NCBI RefSeq assembly: GCF_006547045.1 | Contig: NZ_CP041242.1 | Span: 2,738,001 to 2,802,000, forward strand | DNA length: 64,000 nucleotides | Direction of reading: 5' to 3' | Source: Lysobacter alkalisoli | GTDB lineage: Bacteria; Pseudomonadota; Gammaproteobacteria; Xanthomonadales; Xanthomonadaceae | In this document: piece by piece, positions 19,789 to 28,489 of the stretch | Layout of the letters: the number at the start of each line of letters is the position of its first letter | Position numbering within the stretch: the stretch's first letter is position 1 | The notes under the pieces: model-generated | The model's database searches: none | The model's input: the letters and a program-made list of their open reading frames with translations, nothing else | What the model was told of the DNA's origin: nothing | Position numbers and translations under genes: made by a program

Positions 19789-20730
19789 TCAGGCGAAACG
19801 ATCGGTCGCCGCGACCAGCGCGTCGATGTTCTCGTCCTCGAACGCCGAATGGCCGGAGGCCGGGGTGATGACGAGGTCGGCCTTCGGCCAGGCCTTGTGC
19901 AACTCCCAGGCGTTCTGCACCGGGCAGACCACGTCGTAGCGGCCATGCACGATCACGCCGGGGATGTCGGCGATCTTTCCAACGTCGCGCAACAACTGGT
20001 CGTCGACCTCGAAGAAACCGCTGTTGACGAAGTAGTGGTTCTCGATGCGGGCGAAGGCCAGGGCGAAGTGCGGATCCTCGTGGCTTGAAGCGAAGTCGTC
20101 GTCCACGTGCAGGAAGCTGGTCGCCCCTTCCCACACGCTCCACGCGCGCGCGGCGGCGAGGCGGGTCGCTTCGTCGTCCGAGGTCAGGCGGCGGTGGAAG
20201 GCAGAGATCAGGTCGTGGCGCTCGACCACCGGGATCGCCGCGATGTAGCGCTCCCAGGCCTCCGGGAACAGCCGCGAAGCGCCTTCCTGGTAGAACCATT
20301 CCAGCTCCCAGCGACGCAGCATGAAGATGCCGCGCAGCACCAGTTCGGTCACCCGCCCGGGATGCGTTTCGGCGTAGGCCAGCGCGAGGGTGGAGCCCCA
20401 CGAGCCGCCGAACACCTGCCAGCGCTCGATACCAAGCTTGTCGCGCAGCTTCTCGATGTCCGCGACCAGGTCCCAGGTGGTGTTGTCGACCAGGTCCGCA
20501 TGCGGGATCGAGCGTCCAGAACCGCGCTGGTCGAACAGCACGATGCGGTACTTCGACGGGTCGTGGAAACGCCGCATCTTCGGGCTGCAGCCCCCGCCGG
20601 GTCCACCGTGCAGGATCACCACCGGCTTGCCGTCCGGATTGCCGCACTCCTCGAAATAGAGGCTGTGCCGGTCGTCGACCTTGAGCATTCCGCTGTTGAA
20701 GGGCTCGATTTCGGGGTAGAGCTTGCGCAT
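19789..20730 (-). CDS. pip: Proline iminopeptidase
   Basis: Alpha/beta-hydrolase S33 peptidase releasing N-terminal proline, 313 aa, exactly the usual size. MRKLYPEIEPFNSGMLKV start, oxyanion motif VVILHGGPGGG, DQRGSGRS, nucleophile elbow FGGSWGSTLAL, catalytic His near PASGHSAFEDEN. ATG 20730 is preferred over upstream in-frame starts because this N-terminus is conserved in the family. Confidence 0.96.
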   Translation of the reverse strand: MRKLYPEIEPFNSGMLKVDDRHSLYFEECGNPDGKPVVILHGGPGGGCSPKMRRFHDPSKYRIVLFDQRGSGRSIPHADLVDNTTWDLVADIEKLRDKLGIERWQVFGGSWGSTLALAYAETHPGRVTELVLRGIFMLRRWELEWFYQEGASRLFPEAWERYIAAIPVVERHDLISAFHRRLTSDDEATRLAAARAWSVWEGATSFLHVDDDFASSHEDPHFALAFARIENHYFVNSGFFEVDDQLLRDVGKIADIPGVIVHGRYDVVCPVQNAWELHKAWPKADLVITPASGHSAFEDENIDALVAATDRFA

Positions 20731-20761
20731 GCCTTGCCTCGGTTCTGCAGTTCGCGACAGT

Positions 20762-21589
20762 TTACCGGCCGGGCGCACGGCCCAGCGTGACACGATCACG
20801 CTGTTCGAGATCGCGTTCGGTCGCGACATCGATCAATCCGGACGCCTCGAACAGCGCGCGCACCGCCACGCCCTGCTCCCAGCCGTGCTCGACCAGCAGC
20901 CAGCCGCCGGGCTTGAGGTGGTCACGCGCGCCGGCAGCGATCTCGCGGATCGCATCCAGCCCGTCGGCGCCCGAGGCCAATGCGGTGCGCGGCTCGGCGC
21001 GCAGGTCGCCCTGGCCCAGGTGCGGATCGTGGTCGGCGATGTAGGGCGGGTTGCTGGCGATCAGGTCGAAGCGACGCCCGGCCAGCGGCGCGTACCAGCT
21101 GCCGTGATGGAAACCGATGCCGGGCAGGGCCAGCGCTTCGGCGTTGGCACGGGCGACTGCCAGCGCGGCCTTGCTGGCATCGACGGCGGCCACCCGCGCC
21201 TGCGGGCGCTCCATCGCCAGCGCCAGCGCGATCACGCCGCTGCCGGTGCCGAGGTCGGCCACCTCCAGTTCGATCCCTTTCGACAGCCGTTCCAGCGCGC
21301 GCTCGACCAGCAACTCGGTCTCCGGGCGCGGGATCAGGGTGTCGGCGGTCACCGCCACGTCGAAGCGCCAGAACCCGCGCCGACCGGTCAGGTAGGCCAC
21401 CGGTTCGCCGGCGCGGCGGCGTGCCAGCAGGGTATCGAAGGCGGCCAGTGCCTCGGCATCCGGTTCCTCGTCGCCATGGGCATAAAGCCAGCTGTGCGGA
21501 CGACCGAGCGCATGCGCCAGCAGCGCCTCGGCATCGCCGGGCCCGGTGCCCTCGCGGGCGGCGCGCAGCAGTTCGTCGATGCGGGGCAT
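20762..21589 (-). CDS. prmC: Release factor glutamine methyltransferase
   Basis: Methylates the Gln of the GGQ motif in RF1/RF2, 275 aa. It shows the N-terminal helical domain ([20 protein letters not shown]), [13 protein letters not shown], the SAM loop [16 protein letters not shown] and the catalytic NPPY motif in [17 protein letters not shown]. It lies 31 nt upstream of pip on the same strand, so they may share a transcript. Confidence 0.96.
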   Translation of the reverse strand: MPRIDELLRAAREGTGPGDAEALLAHALGRPHSWLYAHGDEEPDAEALAAFDTLLARRRAGEPVAYLTGRRGFWRFDVAVTADTLIPRPETELLVERALERLSKGIELEVADLGTGSGVIALALAMERPQARVAAVDASKAALAVARANAEALALPGIGFHHGSWYAPLAGRRFDLIASNPPYIADHDPHLGQGDLRAEPRTALASGADGLDAIREIAAGARDHLKPGGWLLVEHGWEQGVAVRALFEASGLIDVATERDLEQRDRVTLGRAPGR

Positions 21590-21692
21590 GGCGGCTCGTG
21601 TCGTCGGTCGGGCGGACATCCTACACAGGGGAAACGTGGCGCCCATGCGGGCAAGCCTTTCGCAATCCAAGGCAACGCCGAACAAGTCTCGG

Positions 21693-21774
21693 ATCCTCAT
21701 CCCGGGGAAAGCCGGGAACCGGCTTTCCAGGCGCTTTCTGAAGAGCTGGATCCCGGCGCTCGCCGGGAGGACGG
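21693..21774. repeat. REP-like imperfect inverted repeat
   Basis: Left arm ATCCTCATCCCGGGGAAAGC and a related inverted right arm GGATCCCGGCGCTCGCCGGG flank a short loop. The same CATCCCGG...GCCGGGATCC theme recurs at 24388-24487 and, as one arm, at 47413-47440, so these are copies of one dispersed intergenic repeat. Confidence 0.55.
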
Positions 21775-21793
21775 TTCATTCAGCATCACTGCG

Positions 21794-21808
21794 ATAGCTT
21801 TTATCTAT
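21794..21808 (+). promoter_or_regulatory. OxyR binding motif upstream of ahpC
   Basis: ATAGCTTTTATCTAT matches the OxyR half-site pattern ATAGnTnnnAnCTAT at every fixed position. The second half-site expected one helical turn on is poor. It sits 22 bp before the predicted -35 of ahpC, the usual place for OxyR activation, and oxyR lies in the same cluster. Confidence 0.8.
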
Positions 21809-21830
21809 CAAATTAATTCAATCAATCAAC

Positions 21831-21859
21831 TTGATTGAAATCGACCGCATCCCTACTCT
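21831..21859 (+). promoter_or_regulatory. Predicted sigma-70 promoter of ahpC
   Basis: TTGATT (21831-21836), 17-nt spacer, TACTCT (21854-21859), in an AT-rich patch within otherwise GC-rich DNA and just downstream of the OxyR motif. The transcript would have a leader of about 75 nt. Confidence 0.55.
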
Positions 21860-21942
21860 TTCGCTATCGCGGCGCTGCCCATTCAGGTCGGCGCCCGGCT
21901 TCCAAGCCAGTTTTCCCACCCCGACCAGAAGGACTGTTCTGA

Positions 21943-22542
21943 ATGTCGCTCATCAACACCCAGATCCACGCCGGCCCCGTGTCGCTGATCAACACCCACG
22001 TCCCGCAGTTCAAGGCCGACGCCTTCCACGACGGCAAGTTCATTGAAGTGACCGACGCCGACCTGAAGGGCAAGTGGTCGGTGCTGATCTTCATGCCGGC
22101 CGCGTTCACCTTCAACTGCCCGACCGAGGTCGAGGACGCCGCCGACAACTACGCCGAGTTCCAGAAGGCCGGCGCCGAGGTCTACATCGTCACCACCGAC
22201 ACCCACTTCTCGCACAAGGTGTGGCACGAAACCTCGCCGGCGGTGGGCAAGGCCAGGTTCCCGCTGGTCGGCGACCCGACCCACCGGCTGACCCGCGCCT
22301 TCGGCGTGCATATCGAAGAAGCAGGCCTGGCCCTGCGCGGCACCTTCGTGATCAACCCGGAAGGCCAGATCAAGACCGCCGAGATCCACGACAACGCGAT
22401 CGCCCGCGACGTCTCGGAGACCCTGCGCAAGCTGAAGGCCGCCAGGTTCGTCGCCGAACACCCCAACGAGGTCTGCCCGGCCAAGTGGAAGGAAGGCGAG
22501 AAGACCATCGCGCCGTCGCTGGACCTGGTCGGCAAGATCTGA
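21943..22542 (+). CDS. ahpC: Alkyl hydroperoxide reductase peroxidase subunit
   Basis: Typical 2-Cys peroxiredoxin that reduces H2O2 and organic peroxides, recharged by AhpF. Peroxidatic Cys59 in FTFNCPTEVEDAA, resolving Cys178 in NEVCPAKW, C-terminal SLDLVGKI. Both cysteines are displaced by exactly 12 residues from E. coli C47/C166 (Met counted). The extra 12 residues look like a tandem duplication of the start: MSLINTQIHAGP is followed by VSLINTHVPQFK. AGAAGGA precedes ATG 21943; GTG 21979 has no ribosome site, so the extended form is probably made. Confidence 0.96.
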   Translation: MSLINTQIHAGPVSLINTHVPQFKADAFHDGKFIEVTDADLKGKWSVLIFMPAAFTFNCPTEVEDAADNYAEFQKAGAEVYIVTTDTHFSHKVWHETSPAVGKARFPLVGDPTHRLTRAFGVHIEEAGLALRGTFVINPEGQIKTAEIHDNAIARDVSETLRKLKAARFVAEHPNEVCPAKWKEGEKTIAPSLDLVGKI

Positions 22543-22794
22543 TCGCTCAGCGACCCCAGCTCTCCCCCCGGGCGGTCACGCCGCCCACCTCGCCCTTTCC
22601 GTCAAGGAGAGGGCACCCAGGCGGCATCCCGAAGTGCCGCCAGGACGCCCGGCTCCGGCCGGGCCGTCCGTCGCGGGTCCGCGTACCCGTTCCGAATGTC
22701 CGCGGCGCCCGGATCCCTCCCCCTCTCTCCCGGTCCGGATGCCGCGGCATTCCCTCCCCCTGACTCGACCAGATTTCCCGCCTGGAGCCGCCCC

Positions 22795-24381
22795 ATGCTC
22801 GACGCCGCACTCAAGACCCAGTTGAAGGCCTACCTTGAAAAGGTCACGCAGCCGATCGAGCTGGTGGCCTCGCTCGACGACAGCGCCAAGTCGCAGGAGC
22901 TCGACGCCCTGCTGCGCGACATCGTCGGGCTGTCCGACAAGGTTGCCTACTCACGCAACGGCGACGATGCGCGCAAGCCGTCATTCGCGATCCGCCGCAT
23001 CGGCACCGATGTCCAGGTCGCCTTCGCCGGGCTGCCGATGGGCCACGAGTTCACCTCGCTGGTGCTGGCGCTGCTGCAGGTCGGCGGCCACCCGCCCAAG
23101 CTCGATGACGAAGTGATCGAACAGATCCGCAACATCGAAGGCAAGTTCACGTTCGAGACCTATTTCTCGCTGTCCTGCCAGAACTGCCCGGACACCGTGC
23201 AGGCGCTCAACCTGATGAGCGTGATCAACCCCAACATCAAGCACACCTCGATCGACGGCGCGCTGTTCCAGGCCGAGGTCGAGGCACGCCAGGTCATGTC
23301 GGTGCCGACCGTGCTGCTCAACGGCGAGGTGTTCGACACCGGCCGCATGAGCGTCGAGCAGATCCTCGCGAAGATCGACACCGGTGCCGCCGACCGCGCC
23401 GCCGAGCAGATCAAGGCGAAGGACGCATTCGACGTGCTGGTCGTCGGCGGCGGCCCGGCCGGCGCCGCGGCCGCGATCTACGCCGCCCGCAAGGGCATCC
23501 GCACCGGCATCGCCGCCGAGCGTTTCGGCGGCCAGGTGCTCGACACCATGGCGATCGAGAACTTCATCTCGGTCCCGCACACCGAAGGCCCGAAGCTGGC
23601 CGCCGCGCTGGAACAGCACGTCAAGGACTACGAGGTCGACGTGATGAACCTGCAGCGCGCCGAGGCATTGGTTCCGGCTGACGACGATGGTTTGGTCGAG
23701 GTGAAGCTCGCCAACGGCGCCTCGCTGAAATCACGCACGGTGATCCTGTCCACCGGCGCACGCTGGCGGCAGATGGGCGTGCCCGGCGAGGACGAGTACC
23801 GCAACAAGGGCGTGGCCTACTGCCCGCACTGCGACGGCCCGCTGTTCAAGGGCAAGCGGGTGGCGGTGATCGGCGGCGGCAACTCCGGCGTCGAGGCGGC
23901 GATCGATCTGGCCGGGATCGTTGCCCACGTCACCCTGATCGAGTTCGACGGCAAGCTGCGCGCCGACGAGGTGCTGCAGCGCAAGCTGCGCAGCCTGCCC
24001 AACGTCGACATCATCGTCAGTGCGCAGACCACCGAAGTGTTCGGCGACGGCCAGAAAGTCACCGGACTGGCCTACAAGGACCGCGTCGGCGGCGACCTGC
24101 ACCGCATCGACCTGGAGGGCGTGTTCGTGCAGATCGGCCTGCTGCCCAACACCGAATGGCTGAAGGGCACCGTGGAACTGAGCCCGCGCGGCGAGATCGT
24201 CATCGACGCACGCGGCCAGACCAGCGTGCCGGGCGTGTTCGCAGCAGGCGATGCGACCACCGTGCCGTACAAGCAGATCGTGATCGCGATGGGCGCCGGC
24301 TCGACCGCCGCACTCGCCGCCTTCGACCACCTGATCCGTACCTCGGCCCCGGCCGAGGTGAAAGAAGCGGAGGCAGCATAG
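22795..24381 (+). CDS. ahpF: Alkyl hydroperoxide reductase flavoprotein subunit
   Basis: NADH-dependent FAD disulfide reductase that recharges AhpC, 528 aa. N-terminal thioredoxin-like pair with [11 protein letters not shown] site [20 protein letters not shown], redox CxxC in [13 protein letters not shown] site [20 protein letters not shown]-terminal [19 protein letters not shown] 22795 fits the conserved [16 protein letters not shown] start, with GGAG upstream. It lies 252 nt after ahpC; a 7-bp stem at 22620-22641 in the gap may reduce read-through. Confidence 0.97.
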   Translation: MLDAALKTQLKAYLEKVTQPIELVASLDDSAKSQELDALLRDIVGLSDKVAYSRNGDDARKPSFAIRRIGTDVQVAFAGLPMGHEFTSLVLALLQVGGHPPKLDDEVIEQIRNIEGKFTFETYFSLSCQNCPDTVQALNLMSVINPNIKHTSIDGALFQAEVEARQVMSVPTVLLNGEVFDTGRMSVEQILAKIDTGAADRAAEQIKAKDAFDVLVVGGGPAGAAAAIYAARKGIRTGIAAERFGGQVLDTMAIENFISVPHTEGPKLAAALEQHVKDYEVDVMNLQRAEALVPADDDGLVEVKLANGASLKSRTVILSTGARWRQMGVPGEDEYRNKGVAYCPHCDGPLFKGKRVAVIGGGNSGVEAAIDLAGIVAHVTLIEFDGKLRADEVLQRKLRSLPNVDIIVSAQTTEVFGDGQKVTGLAYKDRVGGDLHRIDLEGVFVQIGLLPNTEWLKGTVELSPRGEIVIDARGQTSVPGVFAAGDATTVPYKQIVIAMGAGSTAALAAFDHLIRTSAPAEVKEAEAA

Positions 24382-24387
24382 TGTGCC

Positions 24388-24487
24388 GTCGTCCCGGCGG
24401 AAGCCGGGATCCATTTTGATTTTGCCCGCCCCGAATCAGCCACCGGGAAGCAGATGCGGAATGGATCCCGGCTTCCGCCGGGATGAC
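24388..24487. repeat. REP-like 28-bp inverted repeat between ahpF and oxyR
   Basis: Arms 24388-24415 and 24460-24487 are complementary with one mismatch (core CCCGGCGGAAGCCGGGATCC), with a 44-nt loop. It starts 6 nt after the ahpF stop. As RNA it would form a very stable hairpin that could end or stabilise the ahpCF transcript. Related copies lie at 21693 and 47413. Confidence 0.75.
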
Positions 24488-24558
24488 GGGGAAACAAACA
24501 TCCTGGCGGACCGCAGGCAGCCCATCGCCCCCCACGCCCCGTCACCGAGGAGTCTGCC

Positions 24559-25482
24559 ATGAACCTGCGTGACCTCAAGTACCTCGTGGCACTGGCCGAG
24601 CACAAGCACTTCGGTCGCGCCGCCGCGGCCAGCTTCGTCAGCCAGCCGACCCTGTCCACCCAGATCAAGAAGCTGGAGGACGAACTCGGCGTCGCCCTGG
24701 TCGAGCGCGCACCGCGTCGGATCATGCTGACCCCGGTCGGCCATGAGATCGCCGAGCGTGCGCGCAAGGTCATCGCCGAGGTCGAACAGATGGCCGAGAT
24801 CGCCCGCCGCAGCCAGGACCCGGAAGCGGGCACGGTGCGGCTGGGGATGTTCCCTACCCTCGGCCCCTACCTGCTGCCACACGTGGTGTCCGGCCTGCGC
24901 GAACGCTTCCCGCGGCTCGAACTGCTGCTGGTCGAGGAAAAGACCGACCAGATCCTCTCCCGCCTGCGCGACGGCCGCCTCGACGCCGGTCTGCTCGCGC
25001 TGCCGATTCACGACGACCAGTTGCACATCGAGCCGCTGTTCGACGAACCGTTCATGCTCGCGGTGCCGCGTCAGCACCCGATGGCGGCGCGCGACCACCT
25101 GCAGGTCAACGACCTCGACGACCAGCACCTGCTGCTGCTGGAAGAAGGCCACTGCCTGCGCGACCAGGCGCTCGACGTCTGCCGCATGGCCGGCGCCGAC
25201 GAACGCGACGGCTTCCGCGCCACCAGCCTGGAAACCCTGCGCCAGATGGTCGCCTCCGGCGTCGGCATCACCCTGCTGCCGATGCTGGCCGTGCAACCGC
25301 CGGTGCCACCGTCACCCGGCATCCATCTGCTGCAGTTCGACGGCCAGCCGCCGCACCGCCAGATCGCGATGGTCTGGCGCAAGAGCTCGGCGATGGACGG
25401 CTTCCTGCGCAAGCTCGCCGACGAGTTCCGGGGTCTGCCCGACGCCCTGTTGCAGCCGCCACAAGCTCAGCCGACACACTGA
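24559..25482 (+). CDS. oxyR: Hydrogen peroxide-sensing LysR regulator
   Basis: 307 aa. N-terminal HTH (MNLRDLKYLVALAEHKHFGR, AAASFVSQPTLSTQIKKLE), then the LysR sensor domain with redox cysteines C199 and C208 (GHCLRDQALDVC), in register with E. coli OxyR. Oxidation to the disulfide activates ahpC and related genes; the matching operator is at 21794. It is separated from ahpF by the REP-like repeat, so it may have its own promoter there. Confidence 0.96.
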   Translation: MNLRDLKYLVALAEHKHFGRAAAASFVSQPTLSTQIKKLEDELGVALVERAPRRIMLTPVGHEIAERARKVIAEVEQMAEIARRSQDPEAGTVRLGMFPTLGPYLLPHVVSGLRERFPRLELLLVEEKTDQILSRLRDGRLDAGLLALPIHDDQLHIEPLFDEPFMLAVPRQHPMAARDHLQVNDLDDQHLLLLEEGHCLRDQALDVCRMAGADERDGFRATSLETLRQMVASGVGITLLPMLAVQPPVPPSPGIHLLQFDGQPPHRQIAMVWRKSSAMDGFLRKLADEFRGLPDALLQPPQAQPTH

Positions 25483-25520
25483 GGCGGACCGGCTTTCACA
25501 TGGCATGCCGCTTGTAGCAC

Positions 25521-25964
25521 TCAACACGGATCGACGATCTTCTCGTAGCGCCGCTGCATCTCCTCGGGCGTGACCTCCTCGATGCTGTGGCCGATGTTCC
25601 AGCGGTGGCCGAACGGGTCGCGGACCACGCCGGAACGTTCGCCGTAGAACATGTCTTTCGGCGCCATCAGCAGGGTCGCGCCGTGGGCGACGGCGCGCTC
25701 GACCAACTCGTCGGCATCGTCGACATGGATGTGGATCGTCACGTTGTTCGGGCCGTCGGGATCAGGGCGACGCACACCGATCTCGGGGTACTCCTCGCTC
25801 AGCATCAGCGTGCTTCCGCCAAGCGAGACCTCGGCATGGCCGATGCGGCCGCCGGGTTCGACCAGGCGGAACAGTTCGGTCGCGCCGAACGCATCGCGGT
25901 AGAAGGCAATCGCCTTTTCGGCATCGTCCACGCAGATGTAGGCAAACAGTTCATGCACGGCCAT
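25521..25964 (-). CDS. VOC / glyoxalase-like protein (PhnB type)
   Basis: 147 aa single VOC domain: MAVHELFAYICVDDAEKAIA, FYRDAFGATELFRL, HAEVSLGGSTLMLSEEYPE, GVVRDPFGHRWNIGHSIEEV. ATG 25964 has AGGAG upstream, unlike the longer frame. A metal-dependent lyase, dioxygenase or resistance role is possible; no substrate can be assigned. Same strand as the AraC regulator just upstream (84 nt). Confidence 0.85.
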   Translation of the reverse strand: MAVHELFAYICVDDAEKAIAFYRDAFGATELFRLVEPGGRIGHAEVSLGGSTLMLSEEYPEIGVRRPDPDGPNNVTIHIHVDDADELVERAVAHGATLLMAPKDMFYGERSGVVRDPFGHRWNIGHSIEEVTPEEMQRRYEKIVDPC

Positions 25965-26048
25965 GACGCTTCTCCTCGTCGAATCGGGTGCGACCAGACT
26001 GCCCGTCACCGTCGCCCGGGTCTTGAACGGAATTGACCCCGAGCCCGG

Positions 26049-26852
26049 TCAGCGCACCGCCCCGACCGGCAGGTGATGGGCGGCGTCCGGACGGGCGGCA
26101 CGATACGCGCGCGGCGTGACCCCGGACAGCTCGCGGAACTCGCGACTGAAATGGGCCTGGTCGCTGTAGCCCGCCGCGAATGCCACCTCGGCCAGCGCGC
26201 CGCCGCGCGCGAGCATCCGCAGCGCACGCCGGAACCGCCGCAACCGCGCGTAGGCCTTGGGCGGCAAGCCGGTCGCCTCGCGGAACCGCGCGATGAAATG
26301 CCGATGGCTGTGCCCCGACGCCGCCACCGCATCGGCAACGCTGCCCGCGCGGGCGAGATCGTGCAGCGCCTGCGCGATCTGCGGATGCAGGGCCCCGACC
26401 GGACGCAGCCGTGCCCGCAACGCGGCGGCGAACAGGTCGAGCTGGCGCGACGGATCGGCCTCGGCCTGCAGGCGTTCGAGCAGCAGCCCGGCCTCGCTTC
26501 CCCACACCTGATCGAGCGGCAGGTGGCGGCCGGCCAGCTCGGCCGCGCTGCAGCCGAACAGCGCCCGCGCCGCACCCGGCCGCAACACCGCACCGACCGA
26601 GCGGCCAGGTGTCGAAGTGTCCTTGATGCAGTGCCCCATCCGCACACCGCCGATCACCGCCTGCGAGACCTCATGCCCGACCGTGTCCGCACTGCCGGCA
26701 TACAGCCGCAACGGCGCATCGAGCCGGATCGCCAGATGCATCGCCCCGCTCGGCAGCGAATGCTCGCGCGGCGCCCGCGCCGCCTCGCCCGCCGACACCC
26801 ACAGGGTCTCGACATACGGTTGCAGCGCGGCATCCGGGCAAGCTCTGGCCAT
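26049..26852 (-). CDS. AraC-family transcription regulator
   Basis: 267 aa from ATG 26852 (MARACPDAALQPYVETLW). N-terminal sensor part of the DUF6597 type, then a C-terminal double HTH: SVADAVAASGHSHRHFIARF and ALAEVAFAAGYSDQAHFSRE, ending in GVTPRAYRAA. It precedes the VOC gene and probably regulates it or is co-transcribed with it. Confidence 0.88.
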   Translation of the reverse strand: MARACPDAALQPYVETLWVSAGEAARAPREHSLPSGAMHLAIRLDAPLRLYAGSADTVGHEVSQAVIGGVRMGHCIKDTSTPGRSVGAVLRPGAARALFGCSAAELAGRHLPLDQVWGSEAGLLLERLQAEADPSRQLDLFAAALRARLRPVGALHPQIAQALHDLARAGSVADAVAASGHSHRHFIARFREATGLPPKAYARLRRFRRALRMLARGGALAEVAFAAGYSDQAHFSREFRELSGVTPRAYRAARPDAAHHLPVGAVR

Positions 26853-26979
26853 GGGGCGAACGATACACCCGACGATGCAATGTCGCGGGCAGGATGCACG
26901 TGCCCGGGGCAACTACCGCCGCCCCGGGTTACGGCGTACCCTGTGATCCGGGTCACGGATGCTGCAGGGGGCGCATCGG

Positions 26980-27615
26980 ATGGGGCGAGGGATCTGGATC
27001 GGGCTGCTGATCGTTGCCGGCATCGGCTGGTGGCATTCGCCCTACTCGCCACGCGACCACGACAACACCGCCTACGCCGCGGACGTCGACTGCGCACTGC
27101 CACCACGGGTGACGCCCGGCGCCCCGCCGCTGCAGAGCGCGGTCCCGAGCCGGATGTCCGGCATCGACCTGCCCACCGCCCGGCTGACCCCGCTCGCCGG
27201 TTTCAGCCTCGACGCCCGTGTACTGTCGCGCCGCGACTACAGCCGCGACCGCGAAGCCGACCTCTCCCCCACCGACCTTGCCCTCGGCTGGGCCCGCATG
27301 AGCGACGACGCCGTGCTCGACCGCCTGGCCATCAGCCAGTCCGGCCGCTGGTACCACTACCGCTGGCAGGGCAACCCGCCCCTGCCCCCGCGCGAGATCG
27401 CCAGTTCCAGCGCCAACATGCACCTGATCCCCGCCAACAGCGACGTGGCGAAACAGCTCAAGACCATCAAACCCGGCGACCGCGTCCGCATCGACGGCTG
27501 GCTGATCGAAGCGCAGGCACCCGATGGCTGGCGCTGGCGCAGCTCGACCTCGCGCACCGATACCGGTGCGGGGGCGTGCGAGGTGGTTTATGCGTGCTCG
27601 ATCGAAAGGGTGTGA
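26980..27615 (+). CDS. Membrane-anchored protein, unknown
   Basis: 211 aa from ATG 26980 (AGGGGG about 9 nt upstream; an in-frame ATG is 21 nt earlier). One N-terminal helix (GIWIGLLIVAGIGWW) anchors a ~180-aa periplasmic part rich in Arg/Asp with a C-terminal OB-like segment (KPGDRVRIDGWLIEAQAPDG, ACEVVYACS). Similar unnamed proteins occur in xanthomonads. It is the last high-GC chromosomal gene before the cassette array. Confidence 0.7.
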   Translation: MGRGIWIGLLIVAGIGWWHSPYSPRDHDNTAYAADVDCALPPRVTPGAPPLQSAVPSRMSGIDLPTARLTPLAGFSLDARVLSRRDYSRDREADLSPTDLALGWARMSDDAVLDRLAISQSGRWYHYRWQGNPPLPPREIASSSANMHLIPANSDVAKQLKTIKPGDRVRIDGWLIEAQAPDGWRWRSSTSRTDTGAGACEVVYACSIERV

Positions 27616-27935
27616 GGGAGCTTCGAATGTTGGCCAACGCCAGCGGAGAATACGAATGAGCAGCAGGGGCCCCCGCCTGGGTCAAGTCGGAGCGCCAAGT
27701 GCTGTCATGCAGCCAGGCGCAGACATCAACTCAAATTTGCAGCGATACCCGACAGCACCCCGAAACAGTCACAAAGGTGATTTGGCCGACAACTGCCTAC
27801 CCCAGGGAAATTCAGCACAAACTGCTGTTCTTGCAGAGAAAGCATATGATTGTCCGCAAGTTTCAACATCAACAAAATCGAAGCACTGCCCCGAAATTAG
27901 GATCATTAGGTAGCTAGGCGTCTTAGGAGAGTTCA
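27616..27935. other. Boundary region before the cassette array
   Basis: About 320 bp with no gene I can support. Composition becomes AT-richer from ~27,700. No integrase and no clear attI was found. GCGTCTTAGGA at ~27,918 resembles an attC right core (GCGTTAGG) with one inserted base and may be a decayed recombination site marking the left edge. TATGAT at 27845-27850 could be a -10, but no good -35 is paired with it. Confidence 0.5.
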
Positions 27936-28418
27936 ATGCTAAAGCTGTACAAGCAGATCGATGGAAAACTTCACTACAACGAGGCTTGGGCAGAGCCAGA
28001 GAATGAAGCGATAGTTGAGCATTGGGGTGTGATTGGGGAAAAGGGAGAGACAAAGAATCATCCGCTCGCTCCCGACTTGGACGAGGATGAGCAGATCTCA
28101 TTAGTCCTTTCCAGTGCTGCGGAGAATGGGTTCGCGCCGTTCGATGATGACGACATGAGAATCCTGCTTGTGGAGTACGCCGTAGAGGGTATGGGCACAA
28201 AAGCTGACGTTAAAAAACGGCAGGACTTGGAGGGCGTGCTCAATGAGAGCCTGGGTTGGACTGGGCTCGGCCACTGCGATGGAGGCAGTATCGGATCAGG
28301 CACCATGGAAGCTTGTTGCTATGTTGTCGACTTCGGGATCGCAAAGGACGTCCTTATCAAGGACCTCGCAGAAACTAGATTTGGTGATTACACAAGAATT
28401 TACGATGAAAACGCCTAA
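27936..28418 (+). CDS. Cassette 1: WGR-like unknown protein
   Basis: 160 aa, preceded by TAGGAG. The N-terminal segment KLYKQIDGKLHYNEAWAEPE followed by VEHWGVIGEKGET resembles the tryptophan-glycine motif of WGR domains. The C-terminal half (GWTGLGHCDGGSIGSGTMEA, VVDFGIAKDVL) looks like a separate small fold. Function unknown. Its stop codon lies inside the left core of its attC, typical of cassettes. Confidence 0.8.
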   Translation: MLKLYKQIDGKLHYNEAWAEPENEAIVEHWGVIGEKGETKNHPLAPDLDEDEQISLVLSSAAENGFAPFDDDDMRILLVEYAVEGMGTKADVKKRQDLEGVLNESLGWTGLGHCDGGSIGSGTMEACCYVVDFGIAKDVLIKDLAETRFGDYTRIYDENA

Positions 28419-28472
28419 CAATTCATTTAGTCTGAAACCGCTTCGCGGTTCTGATTAATTCAGGCGTTAGGG
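28413..28472 (+). repeat. attC site 1
   Basis: GCCTAAC (28413) to GTTAGGG (28472), 60 bp. Inner arms AAACCGC / GCGGTT form the apical stem. Confidence 0.9.
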
Positions 28473-28489
28473 GGCTTGGAAAAATACCG

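Noticed and set aside
27910..27935. attI or attC at the left edge of the array
   Set aside because: GCGTCTTAGGA is only a partial core match and no left half was found, so it is noted in the boundary entry but not called as a site.
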